Shown here: piece after piece, positions 25,073 to 34,316 of the stretch
Numbering within the stretch: the stretch's first letter is position 1
Layout of the letters: every line of letters begins with the position of its first letter
From: Oscillospiraceae bacterium
Lineage (GTDB): Bacteria > Bacillota > Clostridia > Oscillospirales > WRJC01
Direction of reading: 5' to 3'
Length of the DNA stretch: 37,846 nt
Assembly: GCA_009780985.1 (NCBI GenBank)
Contig: WQYZ01000020.1
Span: 1 to 37,846 of the forward strand
Notes under the pieces: generated by a model
Database searches by the model: none
Told to the model about the DNA's origin: nothing
Seen by the model: the letters and a program-made list of their open reading frames with translations, nothing else
Position numbers and translations under genes: made by a program

Positions 25073-25306
25073 TTAATACCACGCCTGAATACATTTTATA
25101 GGCAGATTGTTTTTTCTTACGCACTGTTCTACTTTTAAAATTGCCTTATTGGCGTACCAATCGCTTGCCTCTTCAGCTCTTTTTATAATCTTCGCCTCAT
25201 TATCGGCAAAAACATAAATGATTTCACCCCATTCACCTCTACCCTCAGGTTGATATAAATATACAACGTGTTCATCATTAAATTCTTTAAGTTTAAATTT
25301 ATTCAT
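25073..25306 (-). CDS. Small protein, likely partner of the broken toxin-like gene
   Basis: 77 residues, intact. Its ATG overlaps the stop of the toxin-like gene by 4 nt. It opens MNKFKLKEFNDEHVVYLYQPEGRGEWGEI-like, with short beta strands (YQPEGRGEWGEIIYVF), and ends NNLPIKCIQAWY. Similar small proteins follow toxin-like phage-head or polymorphic-toxin C-terminal genes in Clostridia, as I recall; an immunity role is inferred from position. No membrane segment. Confidence 0.55.
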   Translation of the reverse strand: MNKFKLKEFNDEHVVYLYQPEGRGEWGEIIYVFADNEAKIIKRAEEASDWYANKAILKVEQCVRKNNLPIKCIQAWY

Positions 25307-25741
25307 AGTACACCTTCCCTTGCATTTAATTCTTTTACATATTTTGAATAATTATATTTTACTTGGGTCAATTCATGCGCTTTATCATAACTTAAACCTT
25401 TTACAATCATCAATTCATATTCCATAAGTTCATGGTATAACATAACCAAATCCATCTCGTGAATATCTTTTCCGTCAATCAATCTCTGCCAGGAAACAGC
25501 CATATCATAATCGGGGGCAAAACGTTCCGGCTGTTCGTCGCCCAAATCATATTCATTGAAAAAATATGCCTTTTTATCAATTTAATATCTTTTTTAGAAA
25601 ATCCTGTATTTTTAACTATTGCCGCATATCTGTAGTACGTTTACGTATCTCCTCATAATAACGCTCTGCGTGCGCCCTCATCCGTTTAAAGTCCGTTCTT
25701 GGAATCGCACCGCTTGCGCCTGTTATATCCAATATTTCCAT
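25303..25741 (-). pseudogene. Toxin-like/phage-head-morphogenesis C-terminal domain gene, twice frameshifted
   Basis: Joining three frames gives about 146 residues: first MEILDITGASGAIPR and RMRAHAERYYEEIRKRTTD, then AAIVKNTGFSKKDIKLIKRHIF, then NEYDLGDEQPERFAPDYDMA, WQRLIDGKDIHEMD and YHELMEYELM. Breaks lie near 25628 (one base missing after GATAT) and in a T run near 25563 (one missing T). HELMEYELM within the last part is a zincin-like HExxE-type helix. This matches a domain found at the C-terminus of phage minor-head-like proteins and polymorphic toxins. The start lies 1 nt after the gltX stop. It is probably non-functional. Confidence 0.6.
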
Positions 25742-25742
25742 T

Positions 25743-27410
25743 TTATTTGTATTTCCCGGCAAACCATTCCAATCTCCTGCATATCATATCACTGCCCATA
25801 ATCTTGAAAACTTCATACATATCGGGCGAGTTCTGCCGCCCGCAGACCGCCACGCGCAAAATCATGCTTATGTCTGCGACGCTGCCTTTATAATCCTGAG
25901 GATTTTTCCTGTATAGTTTCATTTCCGGAGCATATCCGTATTTTGCCGCAAGAGATTTGATTTTGTCAAACCAAACGGTCTGCTCGTCGTTTGAATCGTA
26001 TATATCTGTATAATCTTTCGCGATATTTTTTATATCGTCCGCGCTCTGCGATTTTATATTATACGGCATTGTGTAATCAGCATTGAATAATTCATCGTAA
26101 AAATAGCTGACATAATTTTTGACTTCGCTCATGTATGTTATATCTTTCCTCGGTTTTTCAACTCCGCGTCCGATTGACAATATAGATTTCGCATAATCTT
26201 CGCGGCTTGTCAAAAAATTATAAAAATCTTTGTCATACGTTTCAGCCCAGTTTTTGACGTAATCATATATTTCGTCGGTCACTAAAGTCGAGATATAATT
26301 TTTGCTTATATCGTTGAGTTTGTTTAAATCAAACAGCGCGCCGGACGGGCTTAATTTCTCGACTGTGAATTTAAAATCGTTTAAATCAGCCGTAGGATTT
26401 GCGATACGCCATTCTTCATAATTCGAGTTCAGCAGCGTCATAATATATTCTTTCAGGCACTGCGGAATATACCCGACTTTATCATAATAATCGAGAGCTA
26501 ACTCAGGATCTTTGCGTTTTGAGAGCTTGCGTTTACTTACGCCTTCCTGCTTCAATAAACGCGAATGGTGCATATAATACGGGGCTTTCCATCTGAATGC
26601 CTCGAAAAGTTGCACGTGTGTCGGCAAACTCGGCAGCCATTCTTCATCTCTGACAACATGCGTCGTGCGCATTAAATGGTCGTCCACGACATGTGCGAAA
26701 TGATATGTTGGCAGGCCGTCGGATTTTAAAACAACCTCGTCACGAATATTTTCAGGCGGGTCAAGCAGACCTTTGATTAAATCATTTACGGATATTCTTT
26801 TATTCTCGTCGCCGGGCGATTTAAACCTGATGATATATTTTTCGCCGTTTTTGAAGTTATTCTCTATTTCTTCATAAGTCAAGTCGCGGCATTTTGCCCA
26901 TTTGCCGTAATATCCTGTATTTGCTTTGACCGCTTTTTGCTGTTTTTTTATTTCTTCCAATTCTTCCTGACTGCAAAAACACGGATATGCCTTTCCCTCT
27001 GACACTAACTGTTTTGCGAAAACCCGATATATTTCTTTTCTTCTGCTTTGAATATATGGACCGTATTCCCCAAAGTCGCCGTTTTTTGTATATCCCTCGT
27101 CGAAATTAAAATCAAACCTGTCATAAACATCAATTATGAGTTTCATTGCTCCTTTGACTTCGCGCTTTTGATCTGTATCTTCTATTCTCAGATAGACCGC
27201 GCCGCCGCTCTGATGGGCGAGCTTTTCATCAATCATCGCGTTCCATAAATTACCTAAGTGCATAAATCCTGTAGGACTCGGCGCCGGTCTTGTTACGCAC
27301 GCGCCGTCCGGTAAATTTCGCGGCGGATATTTTTTCTCCAAATTTTCCGGCGTCAATTTAACGTCCGGAAATAACAAATCCGCGATTTTTTTATAATCAT
27401 TTGAACTCAT
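25743..27410 (-). CDS. gltX: Glutamyl-tRNA synthetase
   Basis: Charges tRNA-Glu with glutamate. Class I, about 555 residues. HIGH appears as PSPTGFMHLGN and KMSKS as KLSKR in SKRKLSKRKD; YLRIEDTDQKREVKGA is the usual substrate region, as is DGLPTYHFAHVVDDHLM. Without intact glnS nearby, it may also charge tRNA-Gln in a GatCAB route, but the window cannot show this. I chose ATG 27410, 1 nt after the yfhO stop, with AAGGAG upstream. The in-frame TTG 12 nt earlier is less likely. Confidence 0.97.
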   Translation of the reverse strand: MSSNDYKKIADLLFPDVKLTPENLEKKYPPRNLPDGACVTRPAPSPTGFMHLGNLWNAMIDEKLAHQSGGAVYLRIEDTDQKREVKGAMKLIIDVYDRFDFNFDEGYTKNGDFGEYGPYIQSRRKEIYRVFAKQLVSEGKAYPCFCSQEELEEIKKQQKAVKANTGYYGKWAKCRDLTYEEIENNFKNGEKYIIRFKSPGDENKRISVNDLIKGLLDPPENIRDEVVLKSDGLPTYHFAHVVDDHLMRTTHVVRDEEWLPSLPTHVQLFEAFRWKAPYYMHHSRLLKQEGVSKRKLSKRKDPELALDYYDKVGYIPQCLKEYIMTLLNSNYEEWRIANPTADLNDFKFTVEKLSPSGALFDLNKLNDISKNYISTLVTDEIYDYVKNWAETYDKDFYNFLTSREDYAKSILSIGRGVEKPRKDITYMSEVKNYVSYFYDELFNADYTMPYNIKSQSADDIKNIAKDYTDIYDSNDEQTVWFDKIKSLAAKYGYAPEMKLYRKNPQDYKGSVADISMILRVAVCGRQNSPDMYEVFKIMGSDMICRRLEWFAGKYK

Positions 27411-27411
27411 T

Positions 27412-30400
27412 TTATTCCGCAACTCCTTTATTTATAGCTTTTTTAGACGCTTTATTCTTTTTGTAAAACCTGTCATACATTTCCCAGGCAATAATCAATA
27501 ATATACATAATATTGTTATAAGCAATCCGGGAATGAATCCGTAGGTCACATAGTAAAGCTCGACTTTGTGCGTGCCGGATGTCATAGGCACAACTACAAA
27601 TCCGTCGGTTATTTTTGTTATCTGACGCTCGTCTGCCTGCTGTTGTTTCTGCGCTTTATCGACAGTCGGATTATTCTGTTCAGCCGCAGATTTCGGATTT
27701 GTCTGCACTTCTTTGCCATCTATTTTCACATGCCAGCCTTTGTCGTAAGGTATTGAGGTAAACAGTAATCCGTCCTCGTTTGCCGTGATGTCGCCTTTAA
27801 TATCGGTATCGTCAAAACTTGTCACATTGAGCGTGCTGCTATTTAATATATCATATCCCTGTTTGAATACGTTCTCGTCAAATCCCGCCGTAAATATATA
27901 ATATGTTCCGCTGTCCGCAGGGTCCATAGTAAACGTGACTTTTATATCCTGACCTGCCGTAACCTGACCGCAGTCTATAGTTATACCTCTGGTTATCTCA
28001 TAGTCGGAAGAACGTCCGTTGACTGTAACCGTCGCGTTTTTGCCTCTGCCGGCTTTTACATACATATAAACCTCCTGCGTCACATCGCTCGTATAATAGT
28101 GCGTAACCGTAGCCTGCTGCGTTTTGTCTATGCTTCTGTATGAATAAATGCCGTACTGTCCGGGATATTCGTCCATATTGATGTTGTCCGTAACCGGGGA
28201 AGTTATGCTGTTGAACACATTGCCGGTTATGCCCGCAGCCTTTTTCATAAGATCGTTTTGCAGCATAAACGTGTTTTCTTCGTTTACGTCAACGTTGTTC
28301 ACATTTTCCGACATCATAAATCCGAGCGGCAGCCAGTATTTATTTATATACGCCGTGACAGGCTCAGACGTGTCTGTCATTTGCTCTCCGTTCTCGTCCA
28401 GCATGGGGTCTCCGTTTGCGTCCGTAAGAGCAGTCGTTTTGTCATTGTGCAGGAATTCGTCGAATACTACGCTGCTGACTGGATAGCCGGAGGCTTCGTC
28501 TCTCGACATCAGATATTTTAAAGACAGCAGCATATTGAAAACTGGGGTCGCGGAAGAATACAAATATCTGTTTGAGCCGACGTTTGCCGCAAGTCCCAAA
28601 ACTTCGAGAGTTCTCGCAAACCGTCCGTTCGCTTCGGACGAGAACTGCGATATTCCCCTGTACCCGTATAAAGCGGGGTCATTTGTGCTGTACCAGCGGG
28701 ACATTTCAAGCCTGAAGAATTTATTGGGGTCCTGCGCGTATATATCGCCGACCGTCTGACGCACTGTATCAGCCGACGGCGGATAAACGTCTCTCGGACC
28801 TGATGTACCCGATGTTTCCGCGCCTTTGACCGCGGACATTCCGCCCTCGAACATCATCGCGAAAATCAAAATCGTCGCAAGATAGTTAGCCGAGAATTTT
28901 TTATTTTTATACAGCAGTAAAATCGCCATGTATACTATCAGAAAGGCCATGCTTATATAAAATATTCTGAAGTTGAACTGGTCGGACGTTTTGCCGTACA
29001 GCTGCTCCATAAGAATAAGATATCCGAGCATGCACACTCCCAAAACCCAGACGCTTTTTATCTTTATGCCTTCGCCTTTAAACGCGACAAACGATTTGAA
29101 CGCCGCCGTGACAAGCACAAACGTGAATACAAAAGCCTGTCTGTACGGTATCTCGTTGGGATAATGCCCTCCGTGCCATATGAAATTCAAAATATTTATA
29201 TTAAAGCTGAAAAGCATAAACAACAGGAAACCGCCGACAAGCAGTTTATCTCTTACCCGTATCTTCGAGTTTATAAAATATAACGCCCCAAAAATAACGC
29301 AGATAAGACCGCAGGCGATATTCGGCAGCCCTGCGCGGATTGCGGGCGTTGTCGCGGGAAGAAGATGGTTTATGATATCAATCAGGTTGTTGTAAGTATC
29401 TATTGCACCTGTAAATTTAGACCCGGAATTTCCCGTGTTTCCGAACCATAAAAACGTAGGGAGAATTATAAACATCGAAAGCCCCACCCCGATTAACGAC
29501 GCCCCGAACGTTTTCAATCCCTGGATAACGAATCCGTACAGGCTTGGCTTCTTGACTTTCATAAAATACAGGACTATAAAATATACGGCGATAAATATAC
29601 ATATGAATATTGATACGTAAAAATCGGCTATTATAGCCACGCCGAGGGCGATTATATACAGTTTAAATTTCCCGCTGTCGATAAACCGCTCAAGCCCCAG
29701 GATTATCAGCGGCAAAAGAGCCATGCCGTCTAAGAACATAATGCACCAGTAATATCCGACGGCATATGCACTCACCGCATAAAGAAGCGAGAATCCGATT
29801 ATCGCCAGTCCGATATTGAGCGAACATCTTTTACGATCTTCTTTGGGATCAGCCGAGGTCACCAATTTCCCCGATTTATTTACTTTTCTGAAATCGTGGT
29901 TATAAATGCCCCTTAAATAAATAGAGAAAAACAGTCCGGAGCATGAAATCTTAACGACGGTTGTAAGCATCATAAATTCCCGCAGTGAATCTTTCGGGAA
30001 AAGAACCGACAAAAGATAAAGCGGAGTCGAGGCGTAATACGCCATCAAAGTCAGAAAGTTTGTGCCCGCGCCGGTGTTCCAGTCGTACATGAGCGATTTA
30101 AGGTGAGTTAATTTATACTGCAATTCCTGCAGGAACGGAAAATATTGATGCCAGCTGTCGATAATCATAATCTGCTGATTTCCGAACGGGTATATTTTTA
30201 TTGTCGCGTAGGCGATAAGCATGAGCATAAACGGTATCGCGAAAGCAAAAATATGTATAGGCAAATAGCTGACTTTCCCGGGTTTTTTCCTGTCTATTTT
30301 AACTCTTGAAGAGTAGGCGTTCCGTTTTATCCGGTTTGCGACAACAGGAAGCATACTGAAATTATCGCCGCCGGATAAATCAGTATTTTTAATGTTTCCG

Positions 30401-30720
30401 TCGTTAATATAGACTTCGCCGTATATATTTTCGTCAATCCGGACGTTTTCGTCCGATTCGTCATCTTCATCTTCGTCGACGTCGTCGATAATATCGGAAC
30501 CGCCGTCAACTTCGGCTGAGCCATTCATAAAATGAATTTCTTCGCGTTCAATACCGTCAGATGCGAGAATAGATTCTTCCGCAGATTTTTTATCCGTTTC
30601 ATCCGACTCTTTCAAATTCAGATTTTCAATCCCGCCGCTTTCATCTAAGTTTCCGCCATCCGCGCTTTCTTTTATAACGTCGTCATTAACGCTGTCGTTG
30701 TTGTCCGGAATATCAGACAT
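27412..30720 (-). CDS. yfhO: YfhO-family multipass membrane protein
   Basis: About 1102 residues. YfhO in Bacillus adds GlcNAc to lipoteichoic acid; the family is GT-C-like. After an acidic, Asp/Glu/Asn/Ser-rich cytoplasmic extension of about 140 residues come many membrane helices starting at YLPIHIFAFAIPFMLM, the loop DSWHQYFPFLQELQYKL, a large extracellular domain and the family-typical PYDKGWHVKIDGKEV, followed by a last helix near 1065-1085 and a Lys-rich tail. Start ATG 30720 with GGAG upstream. It lies between mutL and gltX. The long acidic N-terminus is unusual. Confidence 0.85.
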   Translation of the reverse strand: MSDIPDNNDSVNDDVIKESADGGNLDESGGIENLNLKESDETDKKSAEESILASDGIEREEIHFMNGSAEVDGGSDIIDDVDEDEDDESDENVRIDENIYGEVYINDGNIKNTDLSGGDNFSMLPVVANRIKRNAYSSRVKIDRKKPGKVSYLPIHIFAFAIPFMLMLIAYATIKIYPFGNQQIMIIDSWHQYFPFLQELQYKLTHLKSLMYDWNTGAGTNFLTLMAYYASTPLYLLSVLFPKDSLREFMMLTTVVKISCSGLFFSIYLRGIYNHDFRKVNKSGKLVTSADPKEDRKRCSLNIGLAIIGFSLLYAVSAYAVGYYWCIMFLDGMALLPLIILGLERFIDSGKFKLYIIALGVAIIADFYVSIFICIFIAVYFIVLYFMKVKKPSLYGFVIQGLKTFGASLIGVGLSMFIILPTFLWFGNTGNSGSKFTGAIDTYNNLIDIINHLLPATTPAIRAGLPNIACGLICVIFGALYFINSKIRVRDKLLVGGFLLFMLFSFNINILNFIWHGGHYPNEIPYRQAFVFTFVLVTAAFKSFVAFKGEGIKIKSVWVLGVCMLGYLILMEQLYGKTSDQFNFRIFYISMAFLIVYMAILLLYKNKKFSANYLATILIFAMMFEGGMSAVKGAETSGTSGPRDVYPPSADTVRQTVGDIYAQDPNKFFRLEMSRWYSTNDPALYGYRGISQFSSEANGRFARTLEVLGLAANVGSNRYLYSSATPVFNMLLSLKYLMSRDEASGYPVSSVVFDEFLHNDKTTALTDANGDPMLDENGEQMTDTSEPVTAYINKYWLPLGFMMSENVNNVDVNEENTFMLQNDLMKKAAGITGNVFNSITSPVTDNINMDEYPGQYGIYSYRSIDKTQQATVTHYYTSDVTQEVYMYVKAGRGKNATVTVNGRSSDYEITRGITIDCGQVTAGQDIKVTFTMDPADSGTYYIFTAGFDENVFKQGYDILNSSTLNVTSFDDTDIKGDITANEDGLLFTSIPYDKGWHVKIDGKEVQTNPKSAAEQNNPTVDKAQKQQQADERQITKITDGFVVVPMTSGTHKVELYYVTYGFIPGLLITILCILLIIAWEMYDRFYKKNKASKKAINKGVAE

Positions 30721-30786
30721 AATTTTTTCTCTCCTTTTTAACTGTTTTAACAACTGTTTTTTGCTTAATTTTTAATTATTTTAATA

Positions 30787-32790
30787 TTATCTCTTAAATC
30801 TTTTCTCTATCTCATATTTAGTCGTTTCAAACGCAACAGGTCTGCCGTGCGGACAATACTTAACGTCTTCGTAATTCATAATCCTGTCCGCCAGCCATAT
30901 AATATTTTCAACGCTGTCTCGTATTCCGCTTTTCATTGCGGCTCTGCAGGCGGCGTATTTATTTGCCGTAAGTTCGGCGAGTTTTTCAAATGCCGTCTCG
31001 TGCGCGGACAGATTTCCCTCAAAACTCATATACGCCGCTTCCTTTATTATTTCCTCAATATTCACGTCGGCTATTTCATACGGGACTTCTGTGATCAAAA
31101 TAACGCCGTCGCTTTCCCATTCAAAGATAATCCCCATCTTTTTCATATCGTTTTCTATATCAATAATTCCGGCGGCTTCTTCAGGATTAAGTTTTACTTC
31201 AATCGGAACGAGCAGGATCTGCGTTTTATAATTACTGTTTGCGTCTGCCGATCTCTTTAATATTATATCATAGATTATTCTTTCATGGGCGGCATGTTTA
31301 TCTATTATTATTATTTTATCATCTTTTTCCACAATTATATACCCGTAAAAAATCTCGCCGACTAATTTATAATTATATTTTCCTTTATTTTCATTATTAT
31401 CGTTATTATTACTTTCCGTATCCTTATCAAATATATTTATTTTAATTTTATTTTCAGAAGTATTAACATAATTTAAATTATTTGAATTATTGGGGTTTAC
31501 ATTTATTTCGTCCTTTTGCCGAAATTCTTTATACTGATAACTCTTTTCGGAGTTTTTATACTCTATTGGTATATTTATATTATTAATATCGACGTCTTTT
31601 TTTAAAATGACTGCGTTTTCGGCTGTTTTCGTGGGGACGAAAGTCCGAAATGCGACTGCGTCAGCATTTTGGCAGGTTCGTCCGTCCAAAACGCCGATGT
31701 TATTGTTATTACGCGGACGAACCGACTGAGCGGAGCTCAGTATATTCGTCCCTACAGAATAATCCGCTTTGTTCAGCGCAGTTTTCACGGCATAATAAAC
31801 CGAAGAATATATTTGCCTTTCGTCCGAAAACTTGATTTCCATTTTCTGAGGGTGGACGTTTATATCGACTTTCGACTCGTCAACATATATATACAACACG
31901 CAGAACGGAAATTTCCCCGCCGTCGCGGACACTTCGGATATAGATTTATACGCTTCTTCAAGCGCGGACATAATTGTTTTGGAATAAACATATCTGCCGT
32001 TCACAAAAAAGTTTTCGTCCGCCCTGTTTTTTCTCCCGTCCTCGATTTTCGACAAAAATCCTGAGACGCTTACTTTATCGGCGATTCTCATATCCCCCGC
32101 GTTTTCAGTATTTTCTATGCAAAGCATATTGTCTGCGACTTCGTCGCCGAATATCGAATATATTGTGTCTCTCGGACTTCCGTTTCCCGGAGTGAATATT
32201 TTCTGTTTTCCGTCCTGAATAAATTTAAATGATACGGACGGGTTTGACAAAGCCATTTTCTCCGTAATCCATTTACAGTACATTCCCTCTGTCGCTTCGC
32301 GCTTCAAAAACTTCTGACGCGCCGGGACTTTCGAAAACAGCTTCTCTATTACTATGGTGGTGCCGTTTGCGCACCCGGCTTCCGAAATCTTAACATCGTG
32401 CCCGCTTGACGACTCAAGCATATACCCTGTTTGACTTTCTTTTGTTTTCGTGAATATCTTCATATCGGTGACGCTGCTTATCGCCGCAAGAGCCTCTCCC
32501 CTGAATCCGAGCGTATTTATTTTTGCTAAATCTTTTTCGTCTTTTATTTTGCTTGTCGCATGACGCAAAACAGACCTGCCCAAATCTTCGGCGTTCATGC
32601 CGGAGCCGTTGTCTGTGACGCGCATATATATTATCCCGCCGCTTTTTATCTCAGCCGTTATAACCGACGCCCCGGCGTCAATCGAATTTTCGATAAGTTC
32701 TTTAAGCGCGGACGACGGTCTGTCCACGACTTCGCCCGCGGCTATAAGATTTGCGACATGAATGTCAAGCAGATTGATTTTTGATTCCAT
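30787..32790 (-). CDS. mutL: DNA mismatch repair protein MutL
   Basis: 667 residues. Starts MESKINLLDI with the GHKL ATPase: ELIENSIDAGA, DNGSGM, TLGFRGEALAAISS. The C-terminal domain carries a CPHGRP motif and ACRAAMKSG near the end. The endonuclease motif reads DKHAAHERIIYD at 497-508 where the consensus is DQHAxxExxxxE, so Lys replaces Gln and Asp replaces the last Glu. The long linker (about 345-480) is Asn-rich and contains residues coded by an inverted repeat at 31631-31755. The start is ATG 32790 with AAAGGTAG upstream. Confidence 0.97.
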   Translation of the reverse strand: MESKINLLDIHVANLIAAGEVVDRPSSALKELIENSIDAGASVITAEIKSGGIIYMRVTDNGSGMNAEDLGRSVLRHATSKIKDEKDLAKINTLGFRGEALAAISSVTDMKIFTKTKESQTGYMLESSSGHDVKISEAGCANGTTIVIEKLFSKVPARQKFLKREATEGMYCKWITEKMALSNPSVSFKFIQDGKQKIFTPGNGSPRDTIYSIFGDEVADNMLCIENTENAGDMRIADKVSVSGFLSKIEDGRKNRADENFFVNGRYVYSKTIMSALEEAYKSISEVSATAGKFPFCVLYIYVDESKVDINVHPQKMEIKFSDERQIYSSVYYAVKTALNKADYSVGTNILSSAQSVRPRNNNNIGVLDGRTCQNADAVAFRTFVPTKTAENAVILKKDVDINNINIPIEYKNSEKSYQYKEFRQKDEINVNPNNSNNLNYVNTSENKIKINIFDKDTESNNNDNNENKGKYNYKLVGEIFYGYIIVEKDDKIIIIDKHAAHERIIYDIILKRSADANSNYKTQILLVPIEVKLNPEEAAGIIDIENDMKKMGIIFEWESDGVILITEVPYEIADVNIEEIIKEAAYMSFEGNLSAHETAFEKLAELTANKYAACRAAMKSGIRDSVENIIWLADRIMNYEDVKYCPHGRPVAFETTKYEIEKRFKR
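31631..31755. repeat. Inverted-repeat element inside the mutL linker coding sequence
   Basis: GTGGGGACGAA at 31631-31641 pairs with TTCGTCCCTAC at 31745-31755 (one mismatch). At the right end, GGACGAA at 31745-31751 side pairs with TTCGTCC and encloses ACTGAGC/GCTCAGT (31725-31741). Both features belong to repeat families seen in non-coding gaps of this window. The element is read through in frame and supplies about 40 residues of the MutL linker, including RTFVPTKT. Confidence 0.65.
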
Positions 32791-32847
32791 TTTTCTACCT
32801 TTATAAATCCAGCAATTCCCTAAACCCAAAATAAGAATTAATTTTGT

Positions 32848-32876
32848 ATTATATCATATAACCGCAAAATAAACAA
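32848..32876 (-). promoter_or_regulatory. Sigma-A-like promoter for the mutL operon
   Basis: On the minus strand: TTGTTT at 32876-32871, a 17-nt spacer, TATAAT at 32853-32848, with TG just before the -10. The start point would be near 32841, about 50 nt before the mutL ATG. It probably drives mutL, yfhO and gltX. Confidence 0.75.
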
Positions 32877-33041
32877 GTATATTGTTGTAAAAAATTACAA
32901 AATTTATTATATTTTAACGCAAAAAATCAAGCCCTCGCAAAAAATTCACAGGAAATTTTAGTGCAGAGCTTGATTTATAAACGGGCTATTATTATCCAAA
33001 ACTTGTCATCGGGTTGTTTTCTATTGTATCCAACAGCTTTT

Positions 33042-34082
33042 TTAGAGTTTTGAATTTGCCAGTAAATCTGCGTAATACATCATTTTTTCATCACAGTCGT
33101 TAAAACACCAGACAGTATTCTGAAATTTAGACGCGAGCCACAGTGGGTAACATTCATATAAAAAATTATCAACGGAAATGTTAGCGCCTAAACGTTGGTT
33201 ATAAATGGACAGATAAAACTCCGCTAATACTTCCTTTGACGCATATGTTTCGTCGTTCCCGCCTATCCAAACGGCGATATTATCAAAACGCGGCGCCCAA
33301 AGCGTGGCTTCCAAATCAAAAAGGACAAGTTTATTCTGTAACTCGCTCCAACCGCTGTTATACGGCGAGTGGTCCCAATGATATAATCCTCTTTCCATAG
33401 ATATTACCCGCCGGCACATCTTGCCGTGCAGCGCCAATAACGCATCCAACGTTTTTTGAGAAAAACTTTGCCGGAATCTTGCATATTTTTCCTGCTCATG
33501 TATTTGAATAAAAATTTGTTCCAACTTTTCTTTATATGGGATTATTTTTTGATTAACAATATCGTATCGTTGAAAAAGAAAGTTTTTATATTCGGCGCTT
33601 ATCTTTACGGAATTAAATTCTGCTGTGGCGGTTATGAACGGCTTGAAAATTTCTTCGCGAAGCATAAAATCTGAGCCGACTTCATGCAGAGGATTTACAA
33701 CTTCTGTGATAATTATGTCGCTTTCGTTTTCCTCGCTGTAATAAGCGTATAATTTTGGAATAGGCGCGTCGCATCCTTGTAAATTTAGGTAGGGAATAGC
33801 CTCGTTTGGATTTTTTTCGCGCGGCTTCTTTATGAAGAAGTTCTTTGAATATTCCCTATAATTTTTAATATAACCGACATTAATGACAAACCTTTCGCTT
33901 CGGGCGTTAGAATATTCCTTATGCACCGTATTTACTTCGCTTAATTTAGTTACGGTTACCGGAAAATTTTCGTAATGGGATATAATTTCGGTAAAAATAG
34001 CGGCGTCGATGCTGAAAAATTCACTGTCGTCGTTGAAACGCGTGATTTTGAATACATCTGTGTTAGTTCTATTCAATTCCAT
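33042..34082 (-). CDS. APH-like protein kinase/phosphotransferase
   Basis: 346 residues with the phosphotransferase-type catalytic loop HWDHSPYN (HxDxxxxN, intact) and metal-binding LVLFDLEATLW. N-terminal part is divergent, with YIKNYREYSKNFFIKKP as a possible nucleotide-binding Lys region. It resembles spore-coat CotS-like and other APH-fold kinases; substrate unknown. It differs from the protein at 9083-10087 in size and motifs, so they are not a recent pair. A repeat (34157-34270) lies just upstream. Confidence 0.75.
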   Translation of the reverse strand: MELNRTNTDVFKITRFNDDSEFFSIDAAIFTEIISHYENFPVTVTKLSEVNTVHKEYSNARSERFVINVGYIKNYREYSKNFFIKKPREKNPNEAIPYLNLQGCDAPIPKLYAYYSEENESDIIITEVVNPLHEVGSDFMLREEIFKPFITATAEFNSVKISAEYKNFLFQRYDIVNQKIIPYKEKLEQIFIQIHEQEKYARFRQSFSQKTLDALLALHGKMCRRVISMERGLYHWDHSPYNSGWSELQNKLVLFDLEATLWAPRFDNIAVWIGGNDETYASKEVLAEFYLSIYNQRLGANISVDNFLYECYPLWLASKFQNTVWCFNDCDEKMMYYADLLANSKL

Positions 34083-34156
34083 TTTTCAATCCCTTTTTGT
34101 CCAAAATATAAATTCTATAAAATATTTATTTTTAATTTGCTTTTCTAAGGCATCTT

Positions 34157-34270
34157 TCGTAGAGCGCGACGACAGACTGAGCTTCGCTCAGTATCGCGCC
34201 GTAAATTTGATACCTGTAAATTTTTACGTAAAATATATTTACGGCGCGTCGGGGTCGCCGCGCCCTACGA
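34157..34270. repeat. GTAGGG-family inverted repeat with nested hairpins
   Basis: Ends TCGTAG at 34157-34162 and CTACGA at 34265-34270. Inside, CGCGCCGTAAAT at 34195-34206 pairs perfectly with ATTTACGGCGCG at 34237-34248, and ACTGAGC/GCTCAGT at 34176-34192 forms a hairpin that appears to interrupt the left arm. The right arm reads GCGTCGGGGTCGCCGCGCC, close to the arms at 8931-9010. It lies between the second lipoprotein gene and the kinase-like gene. Confidence 0.75.
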
Positions 34271-34316
34271 AATAATTTTTTCCGTTCAATTTATCAAACT
34301 GTTATATTGCCGCCGC

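Noticed and set aside
25303-25741. Functional short gene starting at TTG 25545
   Set aside because: The preceding frame continues the same domain upstream with two single-base breaks, so the short frame is only the end of a longer broken gene.
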